A DNA stretch of 64,000 bases from Variovorax sp. PAMC26660 (lineage in GTDB: Bacteria > Pseudomonadota > Gammaproteobacteria > Burkholderiales > Burkholderiaceae_C), in the NCBI RefSeq assembly GCF_014302995.1, contig NZ_CP060295.1, positions 5,881,501-5,945,500 of the forward strand, in the 5' to 3' direction. The translations under genes were made by a program, and so were the position numbers. The first letter of the stretch is position 1. Each line of letters begins with the position of its first letter. Shown here one piece after another: positions 1 through 7,912 of this stretch. Below the pieces are notes generated by a model that was not told the origin of the DNA, did not search any database, and saw only the letters and a program-made list of their open reading frames with translations.

Positions 1-529
1 GCTGCTCGCGGTAGAGCGATGCGAGCGAGGCCTCGGTGCCGTAGCGGATGCTGGCCAGCCCCGCGCCGCGCTGGCGCTGGATGGTGGTGCGGATGACGAG
101 TGCCTGCGCCTGGCCCTCGCGGTGCAGGGCGGCCGCCACGGGAACCAGTTGGTTGCCCTTGGCCGCGTCGTATTCGGGATCGCCCAGCGTGCCGAAGCTG
201 GCGACGAGGGCAGCGTTGAACAGCACCGCCACCTGGTTGCCCACGCCTGAAAGCAGCAGCGCCGAAGGCTCGCCGGCCGGCACTGCCGCTGCGGGCAGGT
301 CGATGCGGTAGCTGGCCTTGCCGCCGAGGCCCGGGAACTCGTGGTCCCAGCGGAATGGCAGTTGCACCCGGCGCACCTGGGCGGGAAGGCCATCGGGTTC
401 GAGGGTGGCCTCGGCGGAGGTCACGTCCATCGCTTCGGCTGCTTTGGCTGCGTGCGTGGAATGACCCGTCAACGCTGCCATCAGCAGCAGCGCCGTGAGC
501 AGCAGGCGATGGAGTCCCCCGGGTGTCAC
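1..529 (-). CDS. Sensor histidine kinase, N-terminal part (runs off the window)
   Basis: Only the first ~176 codons are present; the kinase core lies before base 1. The open frame starts at a GTG at 529, four bases after the response regulator stop, so the two genes look translationally linked. Residues 1-33 form a signal peptide (hydrophobic LLLTALLLMAAL, then AKAAEA). The following ~140 residues look like a periplasmic beta-sandwich sensor domain of the kind found before 7TM-DISM histidine kinases. The kinase assignment rests on this domain and on pairing with the NarL-type regulator, since no H-box or ATPase motif is visible here. The signal sensed is unknown. Confidence 0.6.
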   Translation of the reverse strand, partial: MTPGGLHRLLLTALLLMAALTGHSTHAAKAAEAMDVTSAEATLEPDGLPAQVRRVQLPFRWDHEFPGLGGKASYRIDLPAAAVPAGEPSALLLSGVGNQVAVLFNAALVASFGTLGDPEYDAAKGNQLVPVAAALHREGQAQALVIRTTIQRQRGAGLASIRYGTEASLASLYREQ

Positions 530-533
530 GCGA

Positions 534-1229
534 CTAGGGAAGCCAGCCGAGATTGCGGGCCTCGAACACGGCTTCCGATTTGTTGTGCACATCCAGCTTG
601 CCGTAGATATTGCGGATGTGAGTTTGGACTGTCGACGCCGAGACTCCCATCTGCACGCCGACTTCGACATAGGTGAAACCACGAGACACGAGGTCGAGCA
701 CCTCGAACTCGCGCGGCGACAGGCGCTCGGACGCCGTGCTGGCGCCATAGGCCGTGGCGCTGGGCGGGCGGACACCGGTGGGCTCGGGTGGCGTGCCGGC
801 GCGGGTCTGCCAGCGGCGCAGCAACTGCCGTGCGATCACCGGCGACATGGGTGAGCCACCCGCGCGCAGGTGACGGATGTGGGTGGCCAGGTCGGCCTCG
901 GTGCCGTCCTTCAGCAGGTAGCCGCTGGCGCCGGCCTCGAAGGCCTGGACCATGTTGGCCTCGTCGCCGAAGATGGACAGCACCATCACCGCGCAGGCCG
1001 GTTGCATGTGGCGGCACTGGCTGATGACCTGCAGGCCGGGGTGATCGGGCAGGCCGAGGTCGACCAGCAGCACGTCCACCGGGTTGTGGACCAGCCACCC
1101 GAGGATGTCGAGGGCGTTGGAGGCGCTGTAGGCCAAGGTCAGCGACGGGTCTGCATCGACGACCCGCGCGATGCGCTCGCGCATGCCGGTGTCGTCCTCG
1201 ACCAGCGCGACCTGTGTCGCCGCCGTCAT
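534..1229 (-). CDS. NarL/FixJ-family two-component response regulator
   Basis: 231 residues, normal length for the family. The receiver domain (about 1-120) has the acidic pocket E11-D12-D13 region, the phospho-acceptor Asp57 in the DVLLVDLGLPD stretch, Ser84 and the conserved Lys106 in GYLLKDG. A proline-rich linker is followed by a LuxR-type helix-turn-helix from about residue 170 (LSPREFEVLDLVSRG ... STVQTHIRNIYGKL). It should be phosphorylated by the kinase encoded just downstream and bind DNA as a dimer. The two genes form a regulator-then-kinase pair. Target genes cannot be read from the sequence; the neighbouring WYL gene has the same orientation but lies 172 bases away. Confidence 0.88.
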   Translation of the reverse strand: MTAATQVALVEDDTGMRERIARVVDADPSLTLAYSASNALDILGWLVHNPVDVLLVDLGLPDHPGLQVISQCRHMQPACAVMVLSIFGDEANMVQAFEAGASGYLLKDGTEADLATHIRHLRAGGSPMSPVIARQLLRRWQTRAGTPPEPTGVRPPSATAYGASTASERLSPREFEVLDLVSRGFTYVEVGVQMGVSASTVQTHIRNIYGKLDVHNKSEAVFEARNLGWLP

Positions 1230-1401
1230 GCGCCTGCCCGGTGCGGATCAAGCCTGCCCTGGAAGGCGCTGAAGGAGATGCCCGATGCGGGAAAGCTGTA
1301 TGCGCTCATACAGGACGGGGAGGTGAGGCGCATGAAGATTCCCTGGCGGGTGTTTGGCTGAATGACGCCGAGGGTAGGGTCCGGTCGAACCCCTGCACAT
1401 C

Positions 1402-2391
1402 CTATAGATGGGGGAGGCGGAGCGCGGCTTTTCCGGGCTGGCGCGCCGCCGCCTTGCCGAGTCGTTCGGCGACGCGCGCCAGGTGCTCGACCAGCTCCGG
1501 AGGCGACTCCACCTCGAAGTCGTGTCCCAGGCAACCGAGCCAGACGGCCAGCCCGTCGAGCGAATTGGCGCCGGTGGCGATGCGCGTGGACCCTTCATCG
1601 ATGGCTTGCGGCACACCACCCACCCAGCCCATCCGGGCTTCGATTGCCTTGAGCGGTGCATGCACCACGACGCTGGCGTGATGCAGGTAGGGCGATACGT
1701 CGAGCGCGTGCGCCATATAGGTCGCCACATCGCCGTGCGGCAGCCTGCGAGGCGTGAAGCGGTCGCCCGTGGGTTCGGGCTCGACGATGCGGTCGAGGCG
1801 AAAGGTGCGCCAGTCCTCGCGCACCGTGTCCCAGGCCAGCAAGTACCAGCGCTGTCCGGTCTGCACCACGCGATGCGGCTCTGCCGTGCGGGCGGTGGCG
1901 GCGTCGTTGTGGTCGCGGTAGCCGAAGCGCAGCACGAGCCGTTCGGTGCAGGCTTCAGCAAGGAAGGCGACTGCTTTCAGGCGCACGGATGATTTGCCCC
2001 GCGCCACCGGCACCACCGACGAGCGCACGCTGTCGAGCCGGCGGCGCAGGCGGGGCGGCATCAGTTGTTCGAGCTTGGCCAGCGCGCGCATCGAGGCGTT
2101 CTCGATGTCGCCCGCAGACCCGGCCGGGTTGCCCAGGCTGAGCGCGACGGCGATGGCTTCTTCGTCTTCGAGCATCAGCGGGGGCAGGGCGGTGCCCGCG
2201 CCCAGTCGGTAGCCGCCGGCCACGCCCGAGGTGGAGTCGACCGTGTAGCCCAGGCTGCGAAGGCGATCGACGTCGCGGCGCAAGGTGCGCTCGGTGATTT
2301 CGAGCCGCTCGGCCAGACCCGCGCCCGTCCATGCGCGCTGGGCCTGGAACAACGAAAGAAGCCGGATCAGGCGTGCGGAGGCAGACAGCAT
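1402..2391 (-). CDS. WYL-domain transcriptional regulator (YafY type)
   Basis: About 329 residues from the ATG at 2391; a TTG 14 codons upstream is possible but less likely. The N-terminal winged helix-turn-helix (LAERLEITERTLRRDVDRL) resembles DeoR/HTH_11 domains. The middle contains the WYL signature (QRWYLLAWD) with the conserved basic residues after it (FRLDRI), and the C-terminus is a WCX-like ligand or DNA-sensing module. Such proteins act as repressors or activators, often of a divergent gene. Here the divergent neighbour is the GFA-family gene at 2479, and a 15-base perfect palindrome lies in the intergenic space. The ligand is unknown. Confidence 0.85.
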   Translation of the reverse strand: MLSASARLIRLLSLFQAQRAWTGAGLAERLEITERTLRRDVDRLRSLGYTVDSTSGVAGGYRLGAGTALPPLMLEDEEAIAVALSLGNPAGSAGDIENASMRALAKLEQLMPPRLRRRLDSVRSSVVPVARGKSSVRLKAVAFLAEACTERLVLRFGYRDHNDAATARTAEPHRVVQTGQRWYLLAWDTVREDWRTFRLDRIVEPEPTGDRFTPRRLPHGDVATYMAHALDVSPYLHHASVVVHAPLKAIEARMGWVGGVPQAIDEGSTRIATGANSLDGLAVWLGCLGHDFEVESPPELVEHLARVAERLGKAAARQPGKAALRLPHL

Positions 2392-2414
2392 GCCCGCATG
2401 ATGCCTGTGATCGA

Positions 2415-2429
2415 GGACAGTATCTGTCC
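2415..2429. promoter_or_regulatory. Palindromic operator candidate between WYL regulator and GFA gene
   Basis: The sequence GGACAG-TAT-CTGTCC is a perfect 6+3+6 inverted repeat, 24 bases upstream of the WYL start and 49 bases upstream of the GFA start. Its position in a divergent gap of 87 bases fits an autoregulatory operator that controls both genes. No binding has been shown; this is inferred from symmetry and location. Confidence 0.5.
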
Positions 2430-2478
2430 GCAATGGCCCGTAGCCTTGGCGCCTCTTTCAATCCAACGGACTCGACCC

Positions 2479-2883
2479 ATGAAGAAGACATACAACGGCA
2501 GCTGCCACTGCGGCAAGGTGCGCTTTCAGGCGCTGATCGACCTTGCCGAAGGCACCGGCAAATGCAATTGCTCCATCTGCACCAAGGCCAGGGGATGGGG
2601 TGTGACCATGAAGCCGGAAGCCTTCACGCTGGTGTCGGGAGAAGAGGATCTGTCGAGCTACCAGTTCAACACGCACAGCGCCGAGCACCTGTTCTGCAGG
2701 CACTGCGGCATCCGGCCGTTCGGGCGCGGCAATGTTCCCGAAATCGGCGGTGCGTATGTCAGCGTGAACGTGACCTGCCTGGACGACGTGACGCTGGAGG
2801 AGCTTGCGACGGCACCCGTGCGCTACATGGACGGGCGCAACAACAACTGGTTCGAGCAGCCGGCAGAAACCCGCCACCTCTGA
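2479..2883 (+). CDS. GFA family (glutathione-dependent formaldehyde-activating-like) zinc protein
   Basis: 134 residues, the usual length for stand-alone Gfa-fold proteins (CENP-V/GFA). Zinc-binding cysteines are visible at C9 and C11 (SCHCGKV), C29, C31 and C34 (CNCSIC) and C73 and C76 (CRHCGI), the classical layout. The founding member was linked to S-hydroxymethylglutathione formation, but most homologues have no proven activity, so the substrate is unassigned. The gene is divergent from the WYL regulator and probably its target. The stop lies 45 bases before the end of the convergent CsgG-like gene. Confidence 0.85.
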   Translation: MKKTYNGSCHCGKVRFQALIDLAEGTGKCNCSICTKARGWGVTMKPEAFTLVSGEEDLSSYQFNTHSAEHLFCRHCGIRPFGRGNVPEIGGAYVSVNVTCLDDVTLEELATAPVRYMDGRNNNWFEQPAETRHL

Positions 2884-2928
2884 ACTGCAGAGAAAGGTGG
2901 CGGGTCGGCCGGCGGCGAACCCGTGGGC

Positions 2929-3831
2929 TTACTGCTGTTGTTGTTGCTTGCGGCGTCCCTTGGACGTGCTCGGCGCCGAGGTTTGCGACGGCGCTGCGCT
3001 GCCGTCCACGCCCAGGCGGCCACCGCCACCGAGGCCCTGGCCGCGCACGGTCTGCGCCTTGTAGTTGCGCAGCGAACGGACCATCTGGTTGAAGGCGTCC
3101 ATGAAGGCCGCGGCGATCACCTTGCCTTGCGGGGTGCGCGTATAGCCGCCGATGCCGCCGGCACCGGAGATACCACTCAGGTTGGCGAAGCCGCCGAAGT
3201 CGGTCTTCGACGCACTGCCTTCGGCCGCCGCGACCTGCACGCCCGAGCGGTTGTCGATCAGCGTCAGGAGCGCGCTGGCTTCCTTGGTCTGCAGGTTGGC
3301 GCCGAGCTGGGCCAGTGCGCGGCCACGGCCACCACCCACCAGGCCACCGAGCGCACCACCGATGCCGCCGGCGTCGCTGTTGCTGAACACGATCTCGGGC
3401 GACAGGCCGTAGTCGGAAGCCACCATCTGGCCGCGACCGAAGTTGCTGCCGCCGCGCATTTCGCCCGACTGCATCAGCGCGCGCTCGCGCGTCATGGCGT
3501 TCATGCCGGCCGCGCCGCGCTCGACCACCACGAAGCAGTTCGATTGCTGCACCAGCAGGCGAAGCAGGTTGGCCGTAGGCGGCAGCTTGTATTCGCCGGT
3601 AAGCACCGTGTACCAGCCGGCGTTCACGTTCTCGATCAGCGAGACGGTGCCCAGCGGCGAGTCGCAGCGCTCGAGCTGGCTGCTTTCGCCCGAGGTGGCC
3701 GCGCCGGCCGCGCTGCCGGTGGCGACGGTCTTGGCCGACTGGCTGCCCATTTGCATGTCCATGGTCTGGCAGCCCGAAAGGACCAGCAGGCCGGCGAGTG
3801 CGCTCGCGAGAGAGAGTTTAGAAAAAGCCAT
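2929..3831 (-). CDS. CsgG/HfaB-like outer-membrane lipoprotein
   Basis: 300 residues from the ATG at 3831. A lipoprotein signal peptide is clear: basic start, hydrophobic run and lipobox LVLSGC with Cys21 as the lipidated residue. The body shows CsgG-family features (an LLRLLVQQSNCFVVVERG stretch, glycine-rich segments and PQGKVIAAAFMDAFNQMV near the end). CsgG proteins form secretion channels for curli or holdfast components; no curli genes lie nearby, so this is an orphan paralogue and its role is open. The tail is unusual: a basic segment ending in five glutamines. A poly-Gln end of this kind is likely disordered. Confidence 0.72.
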   Translation of the reverse strand: MAFSKLSLASALAGLLVLSGCQTMDMQMGSQSAKTVATGSAAGAATSGESSQLERCDSPLGTVSLIENVNAGWYTVLTGEYKLPPTANLLRLLVQQSNCFVVVERGAAGMNAMTRERALMQSGEMRGGSNFGRGQMVASDYGLSPEIVFSNSDAGGIGGALGGLVGGGRGRALAQLGANLQTKEASALLTLIDNRSGVQVAAAEGSASKTDFGGFANLSGISGAGGIGGYTRTPQGKVIAAAFMDAFNQMVRSLRNYKAQTVRGQGLGGGGRLGVDGSAAPSQTSAPSTSKGRRKQQQQQ

Positions 3832-4215
3832 GTCCCGATCTATCAAGTGAAAACAATGCGGTGCCCGTGGCGGGCATCACGCGTCGAGAACCGAAGAGGG
3901 AACTGCAGGGGCCTGTACGACCTCCCGATCCGACGCGCCGCCAACGGCCGCGCGACGATACGACCCGGGGGTCCGGCACACCAGTGCCGAAAGTCATGGT
4001 CTTGCGCGCATGGCCTGGTCGATGGCCCTTTGCCGCGAGGGCTCCTTGACCAGTGTCCGAAACGGGGATGTGCGGGGTGTCCGGCAACCCGATCCTCGGT
4101 CGCTCCAGCCGCGACGCCGAACAGAAAACTGCCCGGGGTGACAAGCGGAGCGTGGCGATTATTACTCAGGAAACTTTTTAAAACAGGCGTGTCACGGTGG
4201 GCGCGTCGCCGCGCT
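3832..4215. other. Intergenic region, no gene recognised
   Basis: This 384-base gap lies between the start of the CsgG-like gene and the end of the rnk-like gene, both on the minus strand. It must contain the promoter for the lipoprotein gene. The short open frames in it overlap each other in several frames with arginine/proline-rich translations typical of GC-rich noise. An A/T-rich patch (GGAAACTTTTTAAAAC, about 4168-4184) stands out just downstream of the rnk-like stop. No convincing RNA, repeat or attachment site was seen. Confidence 0.5.
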
Positions 4216-4617
4216 TCAGGTCGTGTAGTCGCCGCTGGCCTCGGGCTGGAAAAGAATCGCGACCACGCGCGCCGCACCTTGCGCGCCATTGGGCATCTGC
4301 CACCGGGCCAGCGTGCCGGCCTTCACCCCGAGCAGGCCGATGCCCACGGGCGAGAGCACCGAGATGAAGCCGGACGCTGGCTCCGCATCGGCGGGGTAGC
4401 AGAGGGTGATCTTCTGCGTCTGATGCGTGGCCGGGTCTTCGATCTGCACCTGCGAGTACATCGTCACGATGTCCGCAGGCACCTCGCGCGATGGCAGGAC
4501 CTCCGCCAGATCGAGAAGATCCGCAAGCACCGGCGGAAGCTGGCTGCCGTTCAGTTTGTTGAGACGGGCGGCGTCGAGTTCGGTGAGCGTGCGCTCCCCG
4601 TGAATGGTTGCAAGCAT
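4216..4617 (-). CDS. rnk: Rnk / GreA-GreB C-terminal-like nucleoside diphosphate kinase regulator
   Basis: 133 residues from the ATG at 4617, chosen because GGAG sits six bases upstream; an ATG four codons earlier lacks this. The N-terminal part is a short coiled/helical segment, and the C-terminal half is the FKBP-like fold shared with GreA/GreB (ADIVTMYSQVQIEDP, then ITLCYPADAEPASGFISVLSPVGIGLLG). Rnk proteins bind RNA polymerase near the secondary channel but lack the long Gre coiled-coil. The length and the VLSPVG motif fit the family. The gene is monocistronic. Confidence 0.85.
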   Translation of the reverse strand: MLATIHGERTLTELDAARLNKLNGSQLPPVLADLLDLAEVLPSREVPADIVTMYSQVQIEDPATHQTQKITLCYPADAEPASGFISVLSPVGIGLLGVKAGTLARWQMPNGAQGAARVVAILFQPEASGDYTT

Positions 4618-4979
4618 GAAGCACTCCAATTGAATGCGACGCCGCCCTGTGAAGTGGAACAGGCGAAGTCGCTACCGCGCGGAGGGGGCCCGGCGGTCAA
4701 TGGTTCGCGCAACAAGAAGGGAAGTAGCGGACCGCCGGGCTCAGGAAAGTGCGGAGGTACGTCGGATGGCCGTCGTGGCCGCCGCAACGACAGCACCCGC
4801 GCGGCGGCCGGCTGCTGCCAAGGGCAGGGCGGTGCGTGCAGGGTGTTTGCGGGACGAGGACGGGCAGACCATTCGAACGAGTGTAGGTGTGCCCGATGAG
4901 GCCATCAAGCAATGGCCTCACGTGTCTTGCCGATAAGCGCAAAGAGGGATGCGCATGAAGCGGCCCGCACAATCGGCGG
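4618..4979. other. Intergenic region between divergent rnk-like and ynfA-like genes
   Basis: This 362-base GC-rich spacer holds the divergent promoters of the two flanking genes. No conserved RNA, long inverted repeat or credible open frame was recognised. Short overlapping frames here translate to arginine-rich noise. Confidence 0.5.
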
Positions 4980-5297
4980 ATGCGGACCTTTCTTCTTTAT
5001 GTCGCGACAGCGCTCGCCGAAATCATCGGCTGCTATTTGCCGTACCTCTGGCTCAAGCAGGACCGTTCGGCCTGGCTGCTGCTGCCGGCAGCAATCAGCC
5101 TTGCGGCCTTTGCTTGGCTGCTGACGCTGCATGAAGCAGCAGCGGGCCGCGTCTATGCGGCATACGGCGGCGTGTACATCGGCGTGGCGATCGCGTGGCT
5201 CTGGGCCGTCGATGGCATGCGACCCACGCCGTGGGACGTTGCCGGCGTCGCCGTGTGTTTCGTCGGCATGGGGCTGATCGCATTCCAGCCGCGATAG
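4980..5297 (+). CDS. YnfA/UPF0060 family small membrane protein
   Basis: 105 residues with four hydrophobic helices (about 3-22, 30-50, 60-78 and 85-103) and the family pattern of E14 in the first helix ([16 protein letters not shown]) plus the [20 protein letters not shown] segment. YnfA proteins resemble small multidrug resistance transporters and sit in the inner membrane, but the physiological substrate is not settled. The gene is monocistronic and convergent with the downstream tRNA-Asn; the hairpin at 5314-5346 could terminate both. Confidence 0.88.
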   Translation: MRTFLLYVATALAEIIGCYLPYLWLKQDRSAWLLLPAAISLAAFAWLLTLHEAAAGRVYAAYGGVYIGVAIAWLWAVDGMRPTPWDVAGVAVCFVGMGLIAFQPR

Positions 5298-5312
5298 GCG
5301 AGAGCACCAAAG

Positions 5313-5346
5313 AAAATGCCCCGCTACCTTGTGAGTAGCGGGGCAT
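5313..5346 (-). terminator. Terminator of tRNA-Asn copy 1 (possibly bidirectional)
   Basis: An inverted repeat (ATGCCCCGCTAC / GTAGCGGGGCAT) forms a 12-base-pair stem with a short loop. On the minus strand it is followed by TTTTC, a canonical intrinsic terminator 24 bases after the tRNA end. It lies 16 bases after the ynfA stop on the other strand and may also stop that transcript. Confidence 0.85.
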
Positions 5347-5369
5347 CCAAGAACCACGGGGGTTTGTTT

Positions 5370-5445
5370 TGGCTCCTCGACCTGGGCTCGAACCAGGGAC
5401 CTACGGATTAACAGTCCGGCGCTCTACCAACTGAGCTATCGAGGA
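5370..5445 (-). tRNA. tRNA-Asn (anticodon GTT), copy 1
   Basis: 76 bases with encoded CCA. Read on the minus strand it begins TCCTCGATAGCTCAG, has the anticodon arm GGACTGTTAATCC with anticodon GTT, the T arm GGTTCGAGCCC, and an acceptor stem closing with CGAGGA before GCCA. A TATAAT box is seen at 5457-5462, 12 bases upstream. It is identical to the second copy 228 bases away. Confidence 0.97.
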
Positions 5446-5456
5446 ACAAGCCTTAA

Positions 5457-5462
5457 ATTATA
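5457..5462 (-). promoter_or_regulatory. -10 box of tRNA-Asn copy 1
   Basis: A perfect TATAAT hexamer on the minus strand ends 12 bases before the mature tRNA. No good -35 hexamer was found at the standard spacing, so only the -10 element is claimed. Confidence 0.6.
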
Positions 5463-5540
5463 TTCAATGAAATTGTCGATTCCGGGCCAGTCGGCTTCAT
5501 TTTTTTGAGAGGCAATGCATGAGCGTCGCGAAGCCGCAAA

Positions 5541-5575
5541 TGAAAATGCCCCGCTACGTTTGAGTAGCGGGGCAT
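5541..5575 (-). terminator. Terminator of tRNA-Asn copy 2
   Basis: It has the same stem as the first tRNA terminator (ATGCCCCGCTAC / GTAGCGGGGCAT) and is followed on the minus strand by TTTTC. The loop differs by a few bases, so the tRNA-terminator unit was duplicated as a block and has since diverged slightly in the loop and flanks. Confidence 0.85.
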
Positions 5576-5597
5576 CCAGTTGCCTTGCGGCTTGTAG

Positions 5598-5673
5598 TGG
5601 CTCCTCGACCTGGGCTCGAACCAGGGACCTACGGATTAACAGTCCGGCGCTCTACCAACTGAGCTATCGAGGA
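5598..5673 (-). tRNA. tRNA-Asn (anticodon GTT), copy 2
   Basis: This is a 76-base gene with encoded CCA and the same sequence as copy 1, including anticodon GTT in GGACTGTTAATCC. It is the upstream member of the tandem pair and has its own -10 box (TATAAT on the minus strand, 5685-5690). Confidence 0.97.
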
Positions 5674-5684
5674 ACAAGCCTTAG

Positions 5685-5714
5685 ATTATAGCGTGGTTTT
5701 TTGGGCCTTCCCAA
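5685..5714 (-). promoter_or_regulatory. Promoter of tRNA-Asn copy 2
   Basis: On the minus strand a TATAAT box (5685-5690) follows a TTGGGA hexamer (5709-5714) at 18 bases, giving a plausible sigma-70 promoter with a start a few bases before the tRNA. It overlaps an imperfect hairpin (GCGTGGTT at 5691-5698 with AACCACGC at 5713-5720) that may also end the TonB receptor transcript. Confidence 0.55.
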
Positions 5715-5756
5715 CCACGCGTTATTGCCGCACCAAATTTCCGGCGTGCGCGATGT

Positions 5757-7907
5757 TCAAAGCGCAATGCTCAACCCGAGACGCAAAGTGCGCGGCGCAC
5801 CCGGGAACAGATAGACGTGGCTGAACTGATAGGGCGACTCCTTCCAGTAGCGCCGATCGAACAGGTTGTCGACCGCCAACGTCCAGGTCGCATTGGCGCC
5901 GCGCATCTTCGTGTCGTAGCGCAGCACGGCATCGACGCGCGTCCATGAAGGCAGCGTGACCGAGCCATCGGGCAGCACGTTGCGGCGGCCTTCATACGAA
6001 AGCTGTCCCGCCAGTTCGAGGCCCGGCACCGATGCGAAGCGGTAGGCCGTCTGCGCGCGCAGCACCTGCTTGGGCACGTTGGTGGGCGACTGGCCGTTGA
6101 GCGCCGGATTGGCCACGCTCCCGCGTCGCTTCGCATCGATCAGCGTGAGGCTGCCGCCGACACGCCAGGGCCCCTGGTTCCACTGCGCGCCGGCTTCGAG
6201 GCCGCGATGCACCGCGCTGCCGTCGTTGCGCACTTCGCAAAGACCGCTGCACAGGTCGAGGTTGGTCATCGGCCGCGAGATGTCGAACCACGCGAGTTGC
6301 CAGTTGAAGGCATCGTTGCCACCCTTCAGGCCCAGCTCCCACTGGCGCGAGCGCAGCGCCGGCAGCGCCTGGCCGGCATTGCTGTACTGCGAACTCTTGT
6401 TGGGTACGACCTGCGACTCGATGCCCCGGCCCCAGCTTGCGTAAGCGAGCAGCCCCGGCTGGATGGCGAAACTGGCGGCGACCCATGGCGTGGTCACGCC
6501 CTGCTTGTAACCCGTCGGATTCGAGCCGTCGTTGCCGATGCTGCTGCGGTCGAGCCGCGTGTGGCGTGCGCCGAGCCAGGTGGTGAAGCGGTCGTTCCAG
6601 CGGATCGCGTCCTGCACCGAGAGTTCGGTCGAGCGCTCGTCGCGGTTGGTCTGCGGCGTGGTGGCGTCCGGGTTCGGCGGCACCATGGCCGTGGCCCAGA
6701 TGTTGCCGGTGCCCGCGTAGTTGTAGGCCTGATTCTGGAAGTGGTTGCGCACGCGGCTTTGCAGCAGCCCGAAGCCCAGCTCGTGCCGCACGCTGCCGGT
6801 CATCACGTTGCCCTTGAGGTTGAGGCTGCCCGCAGTCAGCGTGCGGCGCTCGTTCTCGCTGCGAAAGTCATAGACGTCGAAGGTGCCGTCGGAGCAATAG
6901 CGGTCGTAGTTGCCCTCGGCGCCGCAGCCGAAGGCGTAGGCCAGGCGGTCGTCGCTTTTCAGGCGCTGCTGGCCGATCTGCGCGCTCCAGCGCCAGTCGG
7001 TGTTGATCGCCTGGCTGAAGCGCACGGTGCCCGTCAGCGCCTTGAACACCGAGGGCTGCGACCAGGGCTGGTTGTTGAGGTTGATGCGCGGGTCGACCGG
7101 TGCAGGCAGCACATGGCCCAGCAGGCTGTAGCCGTTCTGGCTCGGCTGTGTCTTGTGGCTTTGCTCGATCTCGAACTCCAGCACCGAGTCGCGCGTGATG
7201 CGCCAGTCGGCTGCGAGCGAAAACAGGTTGCGGTTGCCGTCGAGGTCGTGCGTCAGCGGCTTGAGGTTTTCGCTCGCCACGTTGAGCCGGTAGCCGAACT
7301 GGCGGTTCTCGCCGAAGCGGCCGCCAAGGTCGATGGCGCCCAGCACGCTGCCACGGCTGGTGGTTTCGATGCGCACGACGCGCAGGTCCTGCTCGGTCGG
7401 CCGCTTGACGACGTAGTTGACCAGCCCGCCTGGCGCGCTGGTGCCGGCCTGGATGCCGCTGGTGCCGCGCAGGATCTCGACGCGTTCCTTGTTGTCCAGC
7501 GGGATCGATGTCTCCGCGCTGATCGGCAGGCCTTCGCGCCGGTAGTTGAAGCGGTTGTCGAGCACGAAACCGCGCACCGTCAGGTAGTCCCAATAGCCGG
7601 CGGAGTTGTAGGCGTCGGTGACCGAGGCATCGAACTGCGTGAGGTCTGCCAGCCGTCGTGCGCCGCTGGCGCGCAGTTGCTTGCTGTCGATCACCGTCGC
7701 CGAGATCGGCAGCTCGCGCAGCGGCACGTCGCCGAAGCCGCTGATCTCTGCTTGCGGTGCAGCAGCGCCTTCATTGACGGTGACTTCGGGCAGCGAAGCC
7801 TGTTGCGCGTGTGCGCTGCAAGCCGTTGCCAGAAGCACAACGGCAATTGCACGTGAGACGGGTGAGAGCGATTGGATGGACGAAAGGGAGGGGTGGCGTT
7901 GGTTCAT
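5757..7907 (-). CDS. TonB-dependent outer-membrane receptor at the end of the thi operon
   Basis: 716 residues from the ATG at 7907, five bases after the thiE stop. A signal peptide ends near SAHAQ. The plug domain follows (LRELPISATVIDS, LTVRGFVLDN, VEILRGTSGIQAGTSAPGGLVNYVVKRP with the usual RG-x-G and PGG motifs), then a ~500-residue 22-strand barrel ending in RTLRLGLSIAL. By sequence style it belongs to the siderophore-receptor branch. Its near-fusion to thiE argues that it is co-transcribed with thiamine genes and may import thiamine or a precursor rather than iron chelates; this is inference. A dedicated iron-uptake context (Fur box, FecR/sigma) was not seen. Confidence 0.85.
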   Translation of the reverse strand: MNQRHPSLSSIQSLSPVSRAIAVVLLATACSAHAQQASLPEVTVNEGAAAPQAEISGFGDVPLRELPISATVIDSKQLRASGARRLADLTQFDASVTDAYNSAGYWDYLTVRGFVLDNRFNYRREGLPISAETSIPLDNKERVEILRGTSGIQAGTSAPGGLVNYVVKRPTEQDLRVVRIETTSRGSVLGAIDLGGRFGENRQFGYRLNVASENLKPLTHDLDGNRNLFSLAADWRITRDSVLEFEIEQSHKTQPSQNGYSLLGHVLPAPVDPRINLNNQPWSQPSVFKALTGTVRFSQAINTDWRWSAQIGQQRLKSDDRLAYAFGCGAEGNYDRYCSDGTFDVYDFRSENERRTLTAGSLNLKGNVMTGSVRHELGFGLLQSRVRNHFQNQAYNYAGTGNIWATAMVPPNPDATTPQTNRDERSTELSVQDAIRWNDRFTTWLGARHTRLDRSSIGNDGSNPTGYKQGVTTPWVAASFAIQPGLLAYASWGRGIESQVVPNKSSQYSNAGQALPALRSRQWELGLKGGNDAFNWQLAWFDISRPMTNLDLCSGLCEVRNDGSAVHRGLEAGAQWNQGPWRVGGSLTLIDAKRRGSVANPALNGQSPTNVPKQVLRAQTAYRFASVPGLELAGQLSYEGRRNVLPDGSVTLPSWTRVDAVLRYDTKMRGANATWTLAVDNLFDRRYWKESPYQFSHVYLFPGAPRTLRLGLSIAL

Positions 7908-7912
7908 TCTGT

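Noticed and set aside
526..1251. Long arginine/proline-rich open frames overlapping the response regulator
   Set aside because: They are other-frame translations of the regulator gene, a known artefact in GC-rich DNA; no family resemblance and poor amino-acid composition.
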